64,000 bases of DNA from Betaproteobacteria bacterium (GCA_009781175.1 WQYQ01000004.1:140246-204245), one strand, 5' to 3'; shown: positions 48,221-57,994, numbered from the stretch's first letter. Translations and numbers: made by a program. Notes: generated by a model not told the origin, from the sequence alone.

Positions 48221-48779
48221 AAGTCAGTTCGAGCAAATTTGGCAAAAGCACTTCGGTTACGAGCAGAGGCCGTTCCTGCTTAAGGAAAACGGAGCGGCGC
48301 GCCCACAAGCATGCAGGCGCCTGCCCGCTAATCGCGCACGCGGCAAGCTGCCAACGCTCATCCGGCACGCGCAGTGATTGAAAGTATAGCCGCCCGCGTG
48401 ACACAGCCGGGTCCGCAAACAGAACCGAACCGAGCGGACGGGCCCCCAAGCCAGTGACGAGATGCCAGACGCCGCGCACATGGCGCGGCAATATCGCCGA
48501 ATGGGCGAATACGACGGGCACGCCATCGGCTACCAACAGCACTTCGCGCACCAAGGCGAGGGAATGCGCGCGCGCACTCAATACCCGGCGTTCGTCTTCC
48601 AAAGGCAAAGCCAGATGCTGGCGCAATACGCGCACTTCGAAGCGTCGACAACGCGCGCGAATCCTCGCGGTCAAAGAGCCGCGGTTGCTCAACCAGCCGC
48701 GCAGCGGATCGGACGGAGCCAGTGGCACATGGCGCAGCCACTGCTCGCCGGGAGGCTGATAGGGTTTTTGAGGTTTCAT
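48204..48779 (-). CDS. ubiC: Chorismate--pyruvate lyase
   Basis: 191 residues. It makes 4-hydroxybenzoate from chorismate, the first ubiquinone step. The family shows in [14 protein letters not shown] near residue 30, [21 protein letters not shown] near 75 and the terminal [16 protein letters not shown]. The ATG at 48779 was chosen as the family start; longer frames extend into noncoding DNA. Confidence 0.9.
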   Translation of the reverse strand: MKPQKPYQPPGEQWLRHVPLAPSDPLRGWLSNRGSLTARIRARCRRFEVRVLRQHLALPLEDERRVLSARAHSLALVREVLLVADGVPVVFAHSAILPRHVRGVWHLVTGLGARPLGSVLFADPAVSRGRLYFQSLRVPDERWQLAACAISGQAPACLWARRSVFLKQERPLLVTEVLLPNLLELTYDDPK

Positions 48780-48872
48780 GCAGGGCAAAGATGATACCGG
48801 AGTTGGCGCGCACAGACAGGCGCCAAAAACCTTGCGTGCTAAACTGCATCGCTCCGGTTTGAAAGACCATGC

Positions 48873-49463
48873 ATGGATCTGATTGCCCATATTTCACGCC
48901 AATTCGAGGAAAGCGCACAGGCAAAACTCGCCTCGATCGAGTTACTTGCGCCGCCACTCGCGATGGCTGTCGAAACGCTGACGCAAGCCCTCCTCGCCAA
49001 CGGAAAAATTCTCGTCTGCGGTAACGGCGGCTCGGCGGCCGATGCACAGCATTTCACTGCGGAACTGCTCGGCCGCTTCGAACGCGAGCGCCCGGAACTT
49101 GCCGCAATCGCGCTGACGAGCGACAGCGCCACGCTAACCGCGCTTGCGAACGATTATTCACTCGAACAAATTTTTGCAAAACAGGTGCGCGCCTTGGGTC
49201 AGCCCAATGACATATTGGTCACCTTATCGATTTCGGGTAACGCGGCGAACATATTGGCCGCGATCGAGGCCGCGCATCAGCGCGAAATGCGGGTCATTGC
49301 ACTGACGGGCCAAGGCGGCGGCCGGGTCGCCGAAGCGTTGCGCGCGGACGATATCCATCTGTGCGTGCCGCACGAGCGAAGCGCGTGCGTACAAGAAATT
49401 CATATCCTTGCCATGCATTGTCTGTGTGATGGCATCGATGCTCTTTTGTTGGGGGATGCATGA
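48873..49463 (+). CDS. diaA: SIS-domain protein, DiaA/GmhA family
   Basis: 196 residues. The SIS core reads ILVCGNGGSAADAQHFTAELLGRFERERP and VTLSISGNAANILAA. The family covers phosphoheptose isomerase GmhA and the DnaA-binding initiator factor DiaA. The next gene encodes a BON lipoprotein and overlaps this one, the diaA-dolP order known from E. coli, which favours DiaA. Sequence alone does not separate the two. Confidence 0.75.
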   Translation: MDLIAHISRQFEESAQAKLASIELLAPPLAMAVETLTQALLANGKILVCGNGGSAADAQHFTAELLGRFERERPELAAIALTSDSATLTALANDYSLEQIFAKQVRALGQPNDILVTLSISGNAANILAAIEAAHQREMRVIALTGQGGGRVAEALRADDIHLCVPHERSACVQEIHILAMHCLCDGIDALLLGDA

Positions 49464-50095
49464 AGTTCAAAACCATTTTCGCGGCACTGCTGCTGGCCGC
49501 ATCGCTGCCGGGATGTCTTCCGGTGCTTGCCACCGGCACCGCCGTCGGCGTGACCTCAACGATCGATCGCCGCTCTTACGGTACGCAACTCGAAGACACC
49601 ACGATCGAAACCCGGCTATCGAGCCAGCTTGCCGACAATCTCCCCGCCACCGCCCGGACATCCGTCACCAGTTACAACCGGATCGTGCTGCTCACCGGCC
49701 AGGTTCCCAATGAAGCGGCCAGAGTGCGCGCGGGCGAGCTGGTCGGAACGATTCAGAACTCGGTCCGCGGCATCCATAACGAACTCACGATTAGTCCGGC
49801 AATTTCGTTTGGCACCCGCACAAACGACACTTATCTGACGACCGCGGTCAGAACGCGGCTGCTCAAAACCAAGGACGTCAACAGCAACCACTTCAAAATC
49901 GTCACCGAAAACAGTGTGGTCTATTTGATGGGCCTGCTGACGCAAAGCGAAGCTGATCTGATCTCCGGCGTCATTGCAAAAACCGATGGGGTACGCAAAG
50001 TCGTCGTCGTCGCGGAAATCCTGAGCACCGAGCAGGCATACCAGCTTGATCGCCCGGCGCAGAATACACAGTCAACCGCCACGCCAACGCAATAA
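49460..50095 (+). CDS. dolP: BON-domain outer-membrane lipoprotein, DolP (YraP)-like
   Basis: 211 residues. A lipobox (ASLPGC) ends the signal. Two BON domains follow: TIETRLSSQLADNLPATARTS and VLLTGQVPNEAARVRAGEL first, then YLTTAVRTRLLKTKDVNSNH and VVYLMGLLTQSEADLI. DolP supports outer-membrane integrity and BAM function. It overlaps diaA by four bases. Confidence 0.88.
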   Translation: MKFKTIFAALLLAASLPGCLPVLATGTAVGVTSTIDRRSYGTQLEDTTIETRLSSQLADNLPATARTSVTSYNRIVLLTGQVPNEAARVRAGELVGTIQNSVRGIHNELTISPAISFGTRTNDTYLTTAVRTRLLKTKDVNSNHFKIVTENSVVYLMGLLTQSEADLISGVIAKTDGVRKVVVVAEILSTEQAYQLDRPAQNTQSTATPTQ

Positions 50096-50122
50096 CCCCG
50101 CCCAGGTAAAAAACGATGTAAC

Positions 50123-50148
50123 GGCCTCGCTTCGGAGGCCATTTTTTT
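50123..50148 (+). terminator. Rho-independent terminator after dolP
   Basis: GGCCTC-GCTTCG-GAGGCC stem-loop followed by a run of seven T. Confidence 0.9.
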
Positions 50149-50234
50149 CAGACAACTCCTCCACTGAATGGCGTTCTGAAACCGATTGACGTTTGGCGCC
50201 GAGAAACCCACCCCGAAAGCATGCCAATCGACGC

Positions 50235-50281
50235 TTGACACCCTACGAGACGATATTCAAAATGATAAACATTATCATTTC
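50235..50281 (+). promoter_or_regulatory. Fur box overlapping the bfd-bfr promoter
   Basis: ATGATAA-ACA-TTATCAT (50262-50278) is a near-ideal 7-1-7-like Fur operator embedded in a longer AT palindrome. A TTGACA lies at 50235-50240, with a weak CAAAAT -10 at 50258 that overlaps the operator. Iron-dependent repression of bfd-bfr is the natural reading. Confidence 0.8.
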
Positions 50282-50345
50282 TAATCGTTTCCTGATCAGC
50301 AAGTGAGAATAACCACTTGTGCCCAGGATTCCGAATCACTAGGCT

Positions 50346-50600
50346 ATGTACGTCTGTGTCTGCAACGCCGTCACCGAGCGCGATATCGCATTGGCCGCCC
50401 AACAAGGAATACGTCGCCTGCGCGAATTGCGTCACATTTTGGGTGTAACTTCCGAGTGTGGCCGTTGCGCGCGTTGTGCGCTCGACTGCTTACGCGCATG
50501 TCATGGCGAGGACACGGAGCCCAACCCAAGTATTCGGAGAAACGATAATGAAAGGCGACAAACAAGTCCTACAGCTGCTCAACAAGCAGCTCGCGCATGA
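50346..50600 (+). CDS. bfd: Bacterioferritin-associated ferredoxin
   Basis: 84 residues, longer than the usual 60-70. The [2Fe-2S] ligands are in [14 protein letters not shown] and CGRCARC. Bfd reduces the haem of bacterioferritin to release iron. Its last 53 bases overlap the start of bfr in another frame; the overlap accounts for a basic, low-complexity tail after residue 65. Confidence 0.85.
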   Translation: MYVCVCNAVTERDIALAAQQGIRRLRELRHILGVTSECGRCARCALDCLRACHGEDTEPNPSIRRNDNERRQTSPTAAQQAARA

Positions 50601-51030
50601 ACTAACGGCAATCAATCAATACTTCCTGCATGCCAGGATGTATAAAAACTGGGGTTACGAACGGCTCGGCGCGCATGAATATGCGGAGTCGATCGAGGAA
50701 ATGAAACATGCGGATCAACTCATCGAGCGGATTCTTTTGCTCGAAGGGCTGCCGAACATGCAGACCCTCGGTAAGCTCCTGATCGGCGAGAACGTCGTCG
50801 AATGTCTCCAAGGCGACCTCAAGCTCGAATACGCCGCTCACGGCGACCTCAAGGAGTCGATCACCTACTGCGAATCGGTCAAGGACTATGTCTCGCGCGA
50901 GATCCTTGAAGAAATTCTTGACGCGACCGAAGAGCATATCGATCACCTTGAAACCCAACTCGAACTCGTCGAGCAAGTCGGACTGCAAAACTATCTGCAA
51001 GCGCAGATGAAGCCAGCCGACGCGTCCTGA
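50548..51030 (+). CDS. bfr: Bacterioferritin
   Basis: 160 residues. It stores iron as a haem-containing 24-mer. Ferroxidase and haem residues match E. coli Bfr: Glu18, Glu51, the haem Met52 and His54 in IEEMKHAD, and Glu127/His130 in TEEHIDH. The ATG at 50548 has GGAG upstream and lies inside bfd. Co-transcription under the Fur box at 50262 is expected. Confidence 0.95.
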   Translation: MKGDKQVLQLLNKQLAHELTAINQYFLHARMYKNWGYERLGAHEYAESIEEMKHADQLIERILLLEGLPNMQTLGKLLIGENVVECLQGDLKLEYAAHGDLKESITYCESVKDYVSREILEEILDATEEHIDHLETQLELVEQVGLQNYLQAQMKPADAS

Positions 51031-51240
51031 GAATCCGTCGCGAGAAGCTGTAACGCCACGAGTTTGGGGCGTCTTCGCCGCTCATAAAGTTTGTTTCGCT
51101 TACGCTCGACTCGCGGTCATTCTGCGCGGAGCGAAGCGTAGTCGCAGAATCTACTATCAGAGGGAAAATGGATTCTGCGACTTCGCGCAGAATGACAGTA
51201 CGGGAGTGGGAAGGCTTGGAACCTATTCATGATCTTGCCG
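51030..51240. repeat. Modular intergenic repeat, copy 3, with long palindrome
   Basis: It begins GAATCCGTCGCGAGAAGCTGTAA and shares about 90 bases with copies 1 and 4. It then contains GTCATTCTGCGCG...AGTCGCAGAATC and its near inverted copy about 30 bases later (51171-51196), able to form a long hairpin. It ends with GGAACCTATTCATGATCTTGCCG, matching the end of copy 2 in inverted orientation. Confidence 0.8.
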
Positions 51241-51284
51241 TGAGTGTGGCAACTGTGCGACCAAGACCTCATGTCTGAAAGGCA

Positions 51285-53441
51285 TCAAGCCGCTTCGAGC
51301 TTGGCCATCGCGAGCATCAGCCACTTCATCCCCGCCGCGCCGAAATTGATCTGCACCTTCGCATCCGCGCCGCTGCCTTCAGCGGACACGATCACGCCGT
51401 CGCCGAACTTCGCATGCCGCACAAGCTGGCCGATGCGAAAGCCCGCCAGATCGCGCGACTGAGCCGCGACGGAGCGCGGCGCGGCCGGTTGCGCTAGAGA
51501 CGGGTTGTAATAACGCGTCGCGGTATTCTGAACCCGCGGCGTGAGCCATTTGGTCAACGCCACCGGAATCTCGTCGATGAAACGCGACCGGATCGAATAG
51601 CGTGTTTGACCATGCAGCATCCGGCTCTGCGCAAGCGAAAGATAGAGCCGCTTGCGCGCACGCGTCACCGCGACATACATCAGGCGACGTTCTTCTTCCA
51701 GGCCGTCCTGTTCGGTGATGCTGTTTTCATGCGGAAACAGTCCCTCCTCCACGCCCGTCAGAAAAACCGCATCGAACTCCAGCCCTTTCGCCGCATGCAC
51801 CGTCATGAGCTGAATCGCATCCTGACCCGCATCGGCCTGGTGCTCGCCCGCTTCGAGCGAGGCATGCGCCAGAAAGCCCGCGAGCGACGGGTCTTCCGCC
51901 TCGGTGACGAAGTTCGTCACGGCATTAATCAACTCATCAAGGTTCGCCAAACGCTCTTCGCCTTCGCGCTCGGCGCGATAGTGCGCACGCAGGCCCGATG
52001 TATCGAGCACGTGATTGATCAGCTCGGGCAAAGGCAATTCGCGCGTTTCCTGACGCATGTCCTCAATCAAGCGCACGAAGACCGCGAGCGAAGCCGCCGG
52101 CCGCCCCGAAAGGTGCGGAACCGTCGCGTACAGACTCGTATTCAAAGTGCGTGCCGAGTCGGTCAGCAATTCGATCGAGCGAGCGCCGATACCCCGCGTC
52201 GGGAAATTGACGACGCGCGAGAAAGCCGTGTCGTCGTCCGCGTTCGCGATCAACCGCAGATAGGCCAAGGCATGCTTAATTTCCTGGCGCTCGAAAAAAC
52301 GCAGGCCGCCGTAAACGCGATACGCAATCCCCAGCGAGAAAAGCTGGTGTTCGAGTACGCGCGATTGCGCGTTACTGCGATAAAGCAAAGCGATGTCGGA
52401 ACGCATCGCACCATCGCGGATCAGGGATTGAATCTCCTCGACGACCCAGCGCGCCTCATCGCCATCGGTCAGCGCCTCGTAAAGCCGGATCGGCTCGCCC
52501 GCGCCCGCCTCGGTCCACAGATTCTTACCGAGCCGCTTCGTGTTGTTCGCGATGATCGCGTTCGCGGCGTCGAGAATATTGCCGTGCGAGCGGTAGTTCT
52601 GTTCGAGCCGGATCACATTCGGCACACTGAACTCGCGTTCGAAGTCGCGCATATTGCCGACCTCCGCACCGCGAAACGCGTAGATCGATTGATCGTCGTC
52701 ACCGACCGCGAACACTGCGGCGGGCGCTGGCCCGCCGTGCCCAGCCAACAATTTGAGCCACAGGTACTGCAAGCGGTTCGTATCCTGAAACTCATCGACG
52801 AGAATATGACGAAAGCGCTGCTGATAATGCGCGCGCAGCGGTTCGTTGCGGCTCAGCAATTCATAGGCGCGCAGCAATAACTCGGCGAAATCGACGACAC
52901 CCTCTTTCTGACACTGCAACTCGTATTCCTGGTAAAGCGCGGCGCGCTTGCGGCTCCACTCATCCCAGGCTTCGACGGCATTCGCGCGGATGCCCGCCTC
53001 CTTGTTCGCATTGATGAAGTGTTGCAGATCGCGCGCGGGGTATTTCTCATCGTCGACATTCAGGGCCTTGAGCAAACGCTTGATCGCGGCAAGCTGATCG
53101 GCCTGATCGAGAATCTGGAAAGTTTCCGGCAAGCCCGAGTCGCGGTAATGCGCGCGCAGCAAGCGGTTGCACAGCCCATGAAACGTGCCGATCCACATGC
53201 CGCGCGTATTGATCGGCAGCATCGTGCCAAGCCGCAGCAACATTTCCTTCGCAGCCTTGTTGGTGAATGTCACCCCGAGAATATTTTGCGGCGTGGCCTG
53301 CCCGGTCGAAATCAGCCAGGCGATCCGTGTCGTCAGCACCCGCGTCTTGCCCGAGCCCGCCCCCGCGAGAATCAGCGCTGGCTGCGGCGGCAAAGTGACG
53401 GCGGCAAGTTGTTCTGGGTTCAGATTGTCGAGCAAAGGCAT
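51285..53441 (-). CDS. uvrD: DNA helicase II (UvrD/PcrA family)
   Basis: 718 residues, superfamily 1A 3'-5' helicase for nucleotide-excision and mismatch repair. Motifs in order are the Q-motif LNPEQLAAV, Walker A LAGAGSGKT near residue 27, VTFTNKAAKEM, Walker B ILVDEFQDTN, VGDDDQSIYAFRGA, QNYRS, and VHAAKGLEFDAVFL. The C-terminal Tudor-like segment (HAKFGDGVIVSAEG) is present. The ATG at 53441 was chosen as the family N-terminus. Confidence 0.95.
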   Translation of the reverse strand: MPLLDNLNPEQLAAVTLPPQPALILAGAGSGKTRVLTTRIAWLISTGQATPQNILGVTFTNKAAKEMLLRLGTMLPINTRGMWIGTFHGLCNRLLRAHYRDSGLPETFQILDQADQLAAIKRLLKALNVDDEKYPARDLQHFINANKEAGIRANAVEAWDEWSRKRAALYQEYELQCQKEGVVDFAELLLRAYELLSRNEPLRAHYQQRFRHILVDEFQDTNRLQYLWLKLLAGHGGPAPAAVFAVGDDDQSIYAFRGAEVGNMRDFEREFSVPNVIRLEQNYRSHGNILDAANAIIANNTKRLGKNLWTEAGAGEPIRLYEALTDGDEARWVVEEIQSLIRDGAMRSDIALLYRSNAQSRVLEHQLFSLGIAYRVYGGLRFFERQEIKHALAYLRLIANADDDTAFSRVVNFPTRGIGARSIELLTDSARTLNTSLYATVPHLSGRPAASLAVFVRLIEDMRQETRELPLPELINHVLDTSGLRAHYRAEREGEERLANLDELINAVTNFVTEAEDPSLAGFLAHASLEAGEHQADAGQDAIQLMTVHAAKGLEFDAVFLTGVEEGLFPHENSITEQDGLEEERRLMYVAVTRARKRLYLSLAQSRMLHGQTRYSIRSRFIDEIPVALTKWLTPRVQNTATRYYNPSLAQPAAPRSVAAQSRDLAGFRIGQLVRHAKFGDGVIVSAEGSGADAKVQINFGAAGMKWLMLAMAKLEAA

Positions 53442-53660
53442 GGCGCAGATCTTCAAGGCAATTGATAATTTTACCGCCGATCGCCGATCCACAGCCCTGA
53501 AGCACTCATAACGAGCAGCGCATTTTGATAGTGCATAACTTCTGGTTCTTTACTTGTACCCTCACTCAGTTATATCGATCTGAAAAATACTTCGTTCATA
53601 TTCCGTATGGCCCTCTTTACACTTCAGCGCGCTAAAACCAATAACCGCTGGAGAACCAAT

Positions 53661-54665
53661 ATGCTTCGTCGTTTCCACCTGCCGCAACTCCTGGGGGTCG
53701 CGGGCCTGCTACTTTTACCCCTTTCGATAAAAGCTGCGGAATTATTGAATGTCTCTTACGACCCAACGCGGGAGCTGTATCAGGAGTTCAATACCGCTTT
53801 CGCCAAGCACTGGGCGAACAAAACCGGCGAGACGCTGAAAGTGCGCGCCTCGCACGGCGGCTCCGGCAAACAGGCGCTCGCGGTCATCGACGGCCTCGAA
53901 GCCGACGTCGTGACACTGGCATTGGCTTACGACATCGACGCCATCGCAAAGAAAGGTCTGCTGGCCGAAAACTGGCAATCGCGCTTGCCACATAACGCCG
54001 CCCCCTATACCTCGACGATCGTGTTCCTTGTACGGAAAGGAAATCCCAAACAGATCCGCGACTGGAACGATTTGGTCAAACCCGGCATCGGCGTCATCAC
54101 GCCCAACCCCAAGACATCCGGCGGCGCACGCTGGAACTACCTCGCGGCCTGGGGCTATGCGCTTCAACAAGCCGACGGCAACGAAGCCAAGGCGCGCGAG
54201 TTCGTCGGCAAGCTCTATAAGAACGTGCTAGTGCTCGATTCCGGCGCGCGCGGCGCAACAACAAGCTTTGTCGAGCGCGGCCAGGGCGATGTGTTGATCG
54301 CGTGGGAAAACGAAGCCTACCTCGCCCTGAAAGAGATCGGCCCCACCAAGGTGGATATCGTCACCCCATCGGTTTCAATCCTCGCCGAACCGCCCGTTGC
54401 GGTCGTCGACAAATTCGTCGCGAAACACGGCACGCGTAAAGTCGCGGAAGCTTATTTGCAATATCTCTACTCGCCCGAAGGCCAGGAAATCGCCGCGCGT
54501 CATTACTACCGCCCCCGCGACGAAAAAATCGCGGCGAAATATGCGAAACAGTTCAACCCGCTCAAGCTATTCAAAATCGACGATGTTTTCGGCGGCTGGG
54601 CCAAAGCGCAAGCGACGCATTTTGCCGATGGCGGCGTGTTTGATCAGATTTATTTAAAGAAATAG
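53661..54665 (+). CDS. sbp: Sulfate/thiosulfate-binding periplasmic protein
   Basis: 334 residues. A signal peptide ([11 protein letters not shown]) precedes [29 protein letters not shown] and [19 protein letters not shown], all typical of Sbp/CysP. It should deliver sulfate to a CysTWA importer, which is not nearby, so it is an orphan here. GGAG lies nine bases before the ATG at 53661. A degraded copy of its last 38 bases is at 57956. Confidence 0.93.
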   Translation: MLRRFHLPQLLGVAGLLLLPLSIKAAELLNVSYDPTRELYQEFNTAFAKHWANKTGETLKVRASHGGSGKQALAVIDGLEADVVTLALAYDIDAIAKKGLLAENWQSRLPHNAAPYTSTIVFLVRKGNPKQIRDWNDLVKPGIGVITPNPKTSGGARWNYLAAWGYALQQADGNEAKAREFVGKLYKNVLVLDSGARGATTSFVERGQGDVLIAWENEAYLALKEIGPTKVDIVTPSVSILAEPPVAVVDKFVAKHGTRKVAEAYLQYLYSPEGQEIAARHYYRPRDEKIAAKYAKQFNPLKLFKIDDVFGGWAKAQATHFADGGVFDQIYLKK

Positions 54666-54688
54666 CGAATGCGCTGGATCGAATTAGC

Positions 54689-54762
54689 GAGGTAGGTTGG
54701 GCTGAATGCAATGATGCCCAACGCGATTCCGTGGAGCGTTGGGGTTCGCTGGCTCACCCCAC
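54689..54762 (+). repeat. GGTTGG-type dispersed repeat, copy E
   Basis: It begins AGGTTGGGCTGAATGCAATGA and contains GTTGGGC/GCCCAAC arms. The first 29 bases match the inverted copy at 57263-57328 with only a few differences. It sits right after sbp. Confidence 0.7.
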
Positions 54763-54788
54763 CTTGTGGGCTGAGAGGGGGTTCAGCC

Positions 54789-56339
54789 TCAATCCATCTC
54801 TTTTCGCAGCAGGAACTTCCCGGAACGACTCTTGGCGCATATCTGCCTTAGCCAGCTAGGCAAGGCGGTTTCGTTCTTGTCACCGCAAAGGGCGCCATCA
54901 TTCGTTAGGCCAGCAGCCAGCATGCTTTTTTCAGTTTCCGGCAAATAGTCCATCAAGGCCAAGTAGCCATATAGAACATAACGGTATTCAGAATCTGTTT
55001 GCTGCCTCAGCCACTCAAAATCCGGAGAGCCACATTCGGGTTTCTTGCCGGTTGAGCGTAAGCGCCTGAGCACATACTCGGTTTGCAAGGATTTGCCGCC
55101 ATGTTTGAACCACTGATCAAAAACCTCGCATTCCGCGGAGTTGCTTAGAGAAAGGCGCTCCAGCTCATTGAGAATGGCGAGCCTTAACCCCTGTTTTTCC
55201 GACAATTCCGAATCGACAATACGCCAAGGATTAATTGGATCGTTTCTGTAATCGATTTCGTACATATAAAAGCGACGAACATAAGGAAACGCAAAATCAC
55301 GACGAAGGGTTGATAGCTGCCGCAGAGTTACGGAAAGTGCATCATCAGGCCAAGCGTGGGGCGCATTGAGCACAGAAAGAAGTTTCGCGCGCAAGAATGC
55401 TGCACGACGAAGCCCAACATCAAAGCGGGCCTGTCCGTCTTCAAGTTTCGAATCGGACCACGACGCCTTTGGGTTTATCAGTTCTGGCAAGGGAGCATCA
55501 GGCACAACATCGGTTTCCAGGCTCTGGATGGTCGCAGCAAGATCCGGGTCGGATGGCGATAAGCTCGCCCACAGACGCATAATCAGCACACAATCATCCG
55601 GGCCGGTTCCACGGCAACGGGAGTTACTCAAGAAGGATGCGAACCTGCTACGCAACAGAGGGGCAACCATCTCTGCAATCTTTTGGGGTTGCTTTTCATC
55701 TTCCGGATTCCACTTGTTCAGGGCTCCATTCCGTTTGTGAATACAGAGGCCAAAGTCATATTCCTCATAACTCGATGACCTGGCCGCTATCGGATATAGA
55801 GGATTTCTTCCGTCGCCCCAACGACGGGAAAATGGATTCTCATTTGGCCTCAACCAAGCGTTTTGCGGCATGCAATTCCATAGCGACATAAAAGCAGCAG
55901 GTTCGGCATTCCAATGTTCATAGGGTCCATATAAATACGGGGGGCCGAATCGTTGATTCTTATTTTCGCGTGCATTAGCGACCTCAACAGGAAACCAGGA
56001 CGATACCTTTGCGATGATGTCTGATGGCTTGTCAAAACTTAGAAGGTCCGAACCCAGACCTGCGAAGATCAGCCCATTTTCCCGGATATTTCTTGGCAGA
56101 TGGACGACTCCTGGCGTCCGGAAAAGCTTCTCTATACGCTCAGGCGTCGCCTCTCGAACCACGAAATTGGGCACTTCACGTTCATCGGTCTTTACCATGG
56201 CTCTGATTTCAGAGATGACCGAATCGAACTCACTGAGATCCGGGGTCGGCGAAGACAAGGAAGCCGGTTCCGCGTAAACCAAGGGCATAAGGAGTAAGCA
56301 GAAAGCCAATACGACTTGGACGCGCAGATGGGTTTTCAT
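54789..56339 (-). CDS. Secreted protein of unknown function
   Basis: 516 residues. A signal peptide (VVLAFCLLLMPLVYA-E) is clear; I recognise no domain after it. The mature protein is rich in Arg, Trp and Ser, has about ten cysteines spread through it (for example SLWNCMP, NSRCRGTGPDDC, PSWLRQICAK), and no membrane helix. Codon use is less GC-biased by eye than in the neighbours. It is flanked by inverted repeats at 54689 and 57263, suggesting an acquired patch. No function is proposed. Confidence 0.75.
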   Translation of the reverse strand: MKTHLRVQVVLAFCLLLMPLVYAEPASLSSPTPDLSEFDSVISEIRAMVKTDEREVPNFVVREATPERIEKLFRTPGVVHLPRNIRENGLIFAGLGSDLLSFDKPSDIIAKVSSWFPVEVANARENKNQRFGPPYLYGPYEHWNAEPAAFMSLWNCMPQNAWLRPNENPFSRRWGDGRNPLYPIAARSSSYEEYDFGLCIHKRNGALNKWNPEDEKQPQKIAEMVAPLLRSRFASFLSNSRCRGTGPDDCVLIMRLWASLSPSDPDLAATIQSLETDVVPDAPLPELINPKASWSDSKLEDGQARFDVGLRRAAFLRAKLLSVLNAPHAWPDDALSVTLRQLSTLRRDFAFPYVRRFYMYEIDYRNDPINPWRIVDSELSEKQGLRLAILNELERLSLSNSAECEVFDQWFKHGGKSLQTEYVLRRLRSTGKKPECGSPDFEWLRQQTDSEYRYVLYGYLALMDYLPETEKSMLAAGLTNDGALCGDKNETALPSWLRQICAKSRSGKFLLRKEMD

Positions 56340-56520
56340 GTAAAGAAGCTTTTTACGGCAGGGACTGGATTATAGTTCCGGCCCTTAAGGAGCCCGTGTA
56401 GATACCGTGCCTGACCGGCATGGAAGCATGCTGGGGCGGGCGCCATTGGGCGCGGCCCTTTTCGCTGGTTGGTCGGGCGTCTGTGGCACAATCGGCCCTC
56501 GCTCCGCTACCGTCCAGATC

Positions 56521-57186
56521 ATGAAATTCGCGCTTTACCTGATTGGCTTCATCCTTGTCGCCCTGCTCGTTCCCCTTTTGTTCCTGACTCCCGAGGGCGG
56601 CGGCGATTCCCAACGCAACCTACCCTGGCGGATCGAGGTCGACGGCCAGGGCGGCAGCACGGTGTTCGGCCTGCAACCGGGGCGCAGTACCCTGGCCGAT
56701 GTCCGGGCGGCGCTCGGCGACGATTTCGAGGTGGCGATCATTGCCGCGCCGGGCGAGATCGGCGCGGTCGAAGCCTATTACAGCCAGATCACGCTCGGTT
56801 TCGTGCAGGCCCACATGGTGGTGACGCTGGATGTCGCGCCGGAGACGGTCGCCGCCATGCGCGAGCGGGCGCTGAAAGCCGAGCGCATGGAAAGCGCGAC
56901 GCGCAAGATCACGCTGCACCGGGACGATCTGGCGCAACTGGAGCAGGCGCGGGTCAAGGCGCTGGCGGTGATACCGACGGTCAATCTCGACGAAGCGACG
57001 GTCGTCCAGCGTTTCGGCCAGCCGGAGGAACGCCTTCAGGTGACAGAGAAGCGGGTGCATCTGCTGTATCCGCGCCAGGGTCTCGATGTGATCGTCGACA
57101 GCGACGGCAAGGAGTTGCTGCAATACGTCGCGCCGCGCGATTTCGCCTTGCTGCGCGAACCATTGCGCGCCGGCGGCGGCAACTGA
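56521..57186 (+). CDS. Conserved membrane-anchored protein of unknown function
   Basis: 221 residues. One N-terminal hydrophobic segment (FALYLIGFILVALLVPLLFL) is followed by a soluble domain with STVFGLQPGRSTLADVRAALG and VVQRFGQPEERLQV, two segments that resemble the short BamE-like repeat in lipoproteins, though the match is faint. The ATG at 56521 is preferred to frames beginning at 56407. Its GC-rich codon use fits the core genome, unlike the previous gene. Confidence 0.7.
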   Translation: MKFALYLIGFILVALLVPLLFLTPEGGGDSQRNLPWRIEVDGQGGSTVFGLQPGRSTLADVRAALGDDFEVAIIAAPGEIGAVEAYYSQITLGFVQAHMVVTLDVAPETVAAMRERALKAERMESATRKITLHRDDLAQLEQARVKALAVIPTVNLDEATVVQRFGQPEERLQVTEKRVHLLYPRQGLDVIVDSDGKELLQYVAPRDFALLREPLRAGGGN

Positions 57187-57262
57187 GCCAGCCCCCGTCA
57201 GCACGGCGAATACCGTTTGCGCTTCGCCTTCGCGTACTCAAACGGAATAAGGGGTAAGCGGA

Positions 57263-57328
57263 GCAAATCCCAACACGGCAGCGATTCCAAACTCTGAAAC
57301 GTTGGGGTTCATTGCATTCACTCCAACC
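57263..57328 (-). repeat. GGTTGG-type dispersed repeat, copy F (inverted)
   Basis: Its reverse complement begins GGTTGGAGTGAATGCAATGA and aligns with copy E. The two copies face each other across about 2.5 kb that holds the 516- and 221-residue genes. Confidence 0.65.
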
Positions 57329-57367
57329 GGACTCGTTATTGATGCCTCTTATCCCTAGTCTGGGAAA

Positions 57368-57718
57368 TTATGCAAGATGCCACACCAAAGAGATGATGGA
57401 ACCGGCTATAGCGATCAAAATTACATACCCAAGTACAATTAGCAGCGCTTCCCCGACTCGGCCAATGATATATGAGCCAACCCCCGCAGCAGCGAACACG
57501 CTGATGAAGCGTGCCCACTTGGGCAATGTATGACCAACTCCAAAACCAAAAATTACGATGCCCGCGATCACGAGACTTGCGAAAAATCCGATTACAGCGA
57601 AAAAAATGTTGAACGAAAATAGCGGCGGCGGAATGTATACGTCTGCGTTCATTTCCTCAACAGAATCGTAGTAGCCAATTGATCCGTCAATTCGCCTTTT
57701 CGAGTATCGAGTCGCCAT
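57368..57718 (-). CDS. Small membrane protein of unknown function
   Basis: 116 residues. A polar N-terminus (MATRYSKRRIDGSIGYYDSV) is followed by three hydrophobic segments at about 33-60, 68-86 and 90-113. No family is recognised. AT content is higher than average for the window. A start at 57718 is followed by a clear open frame with no competing gene, but the ribosome site is modest. Confidence 0.6.
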   Translation of the reverse strand: MATRYSKRRIDGSIGYYDSVEEMNADVYIPPPLFSFNIFFAVIGFFASLVIAGIVIFGFGVGHTLPKWARFISVFAAAGVGSYIIGRVGEALLIVLGYVILIAIAGSIISLVWHLA

Positions 57719-57955
57719 ATCTTTACCTCATTTCTCCTTCGCCGCCTACCTGTGACAGTTGCGCAATGTTTTTAATCGAAAACATTCGATATTTCACAAG
57801 CTGCTCGTATGCCCTCGTAATAGCGCGCATTGCATCGAGACCTGCTGTCAAGCGCGTCCTGAGGCTGCACTGTTTTTCGTACCAATCTTAACTGGAAATT
57901 TCTGGCTTCTGAAGTGCTCCCCATTTTTCGGTTGCTCTGAGTTGGAATTTCCGGA

Positions 57956-57994
57956 GATGGCGACGTATTTGGATCAGATTTGTTTGAAGAAATG
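57956..57994 (+). pseudogene. Remnant of the 3' end of a second sulfate-binding protein gene
   Basis: 39 bases align with the last 38 bases of sbp (54628-54665). There are five differences, all A/G transitions, and one inserted G that breaks the frame. The encoded DQICLKK corresponds to DQIYLKK of Sbp. The sequence upstream does not align clearly. Confidence 0.7.
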
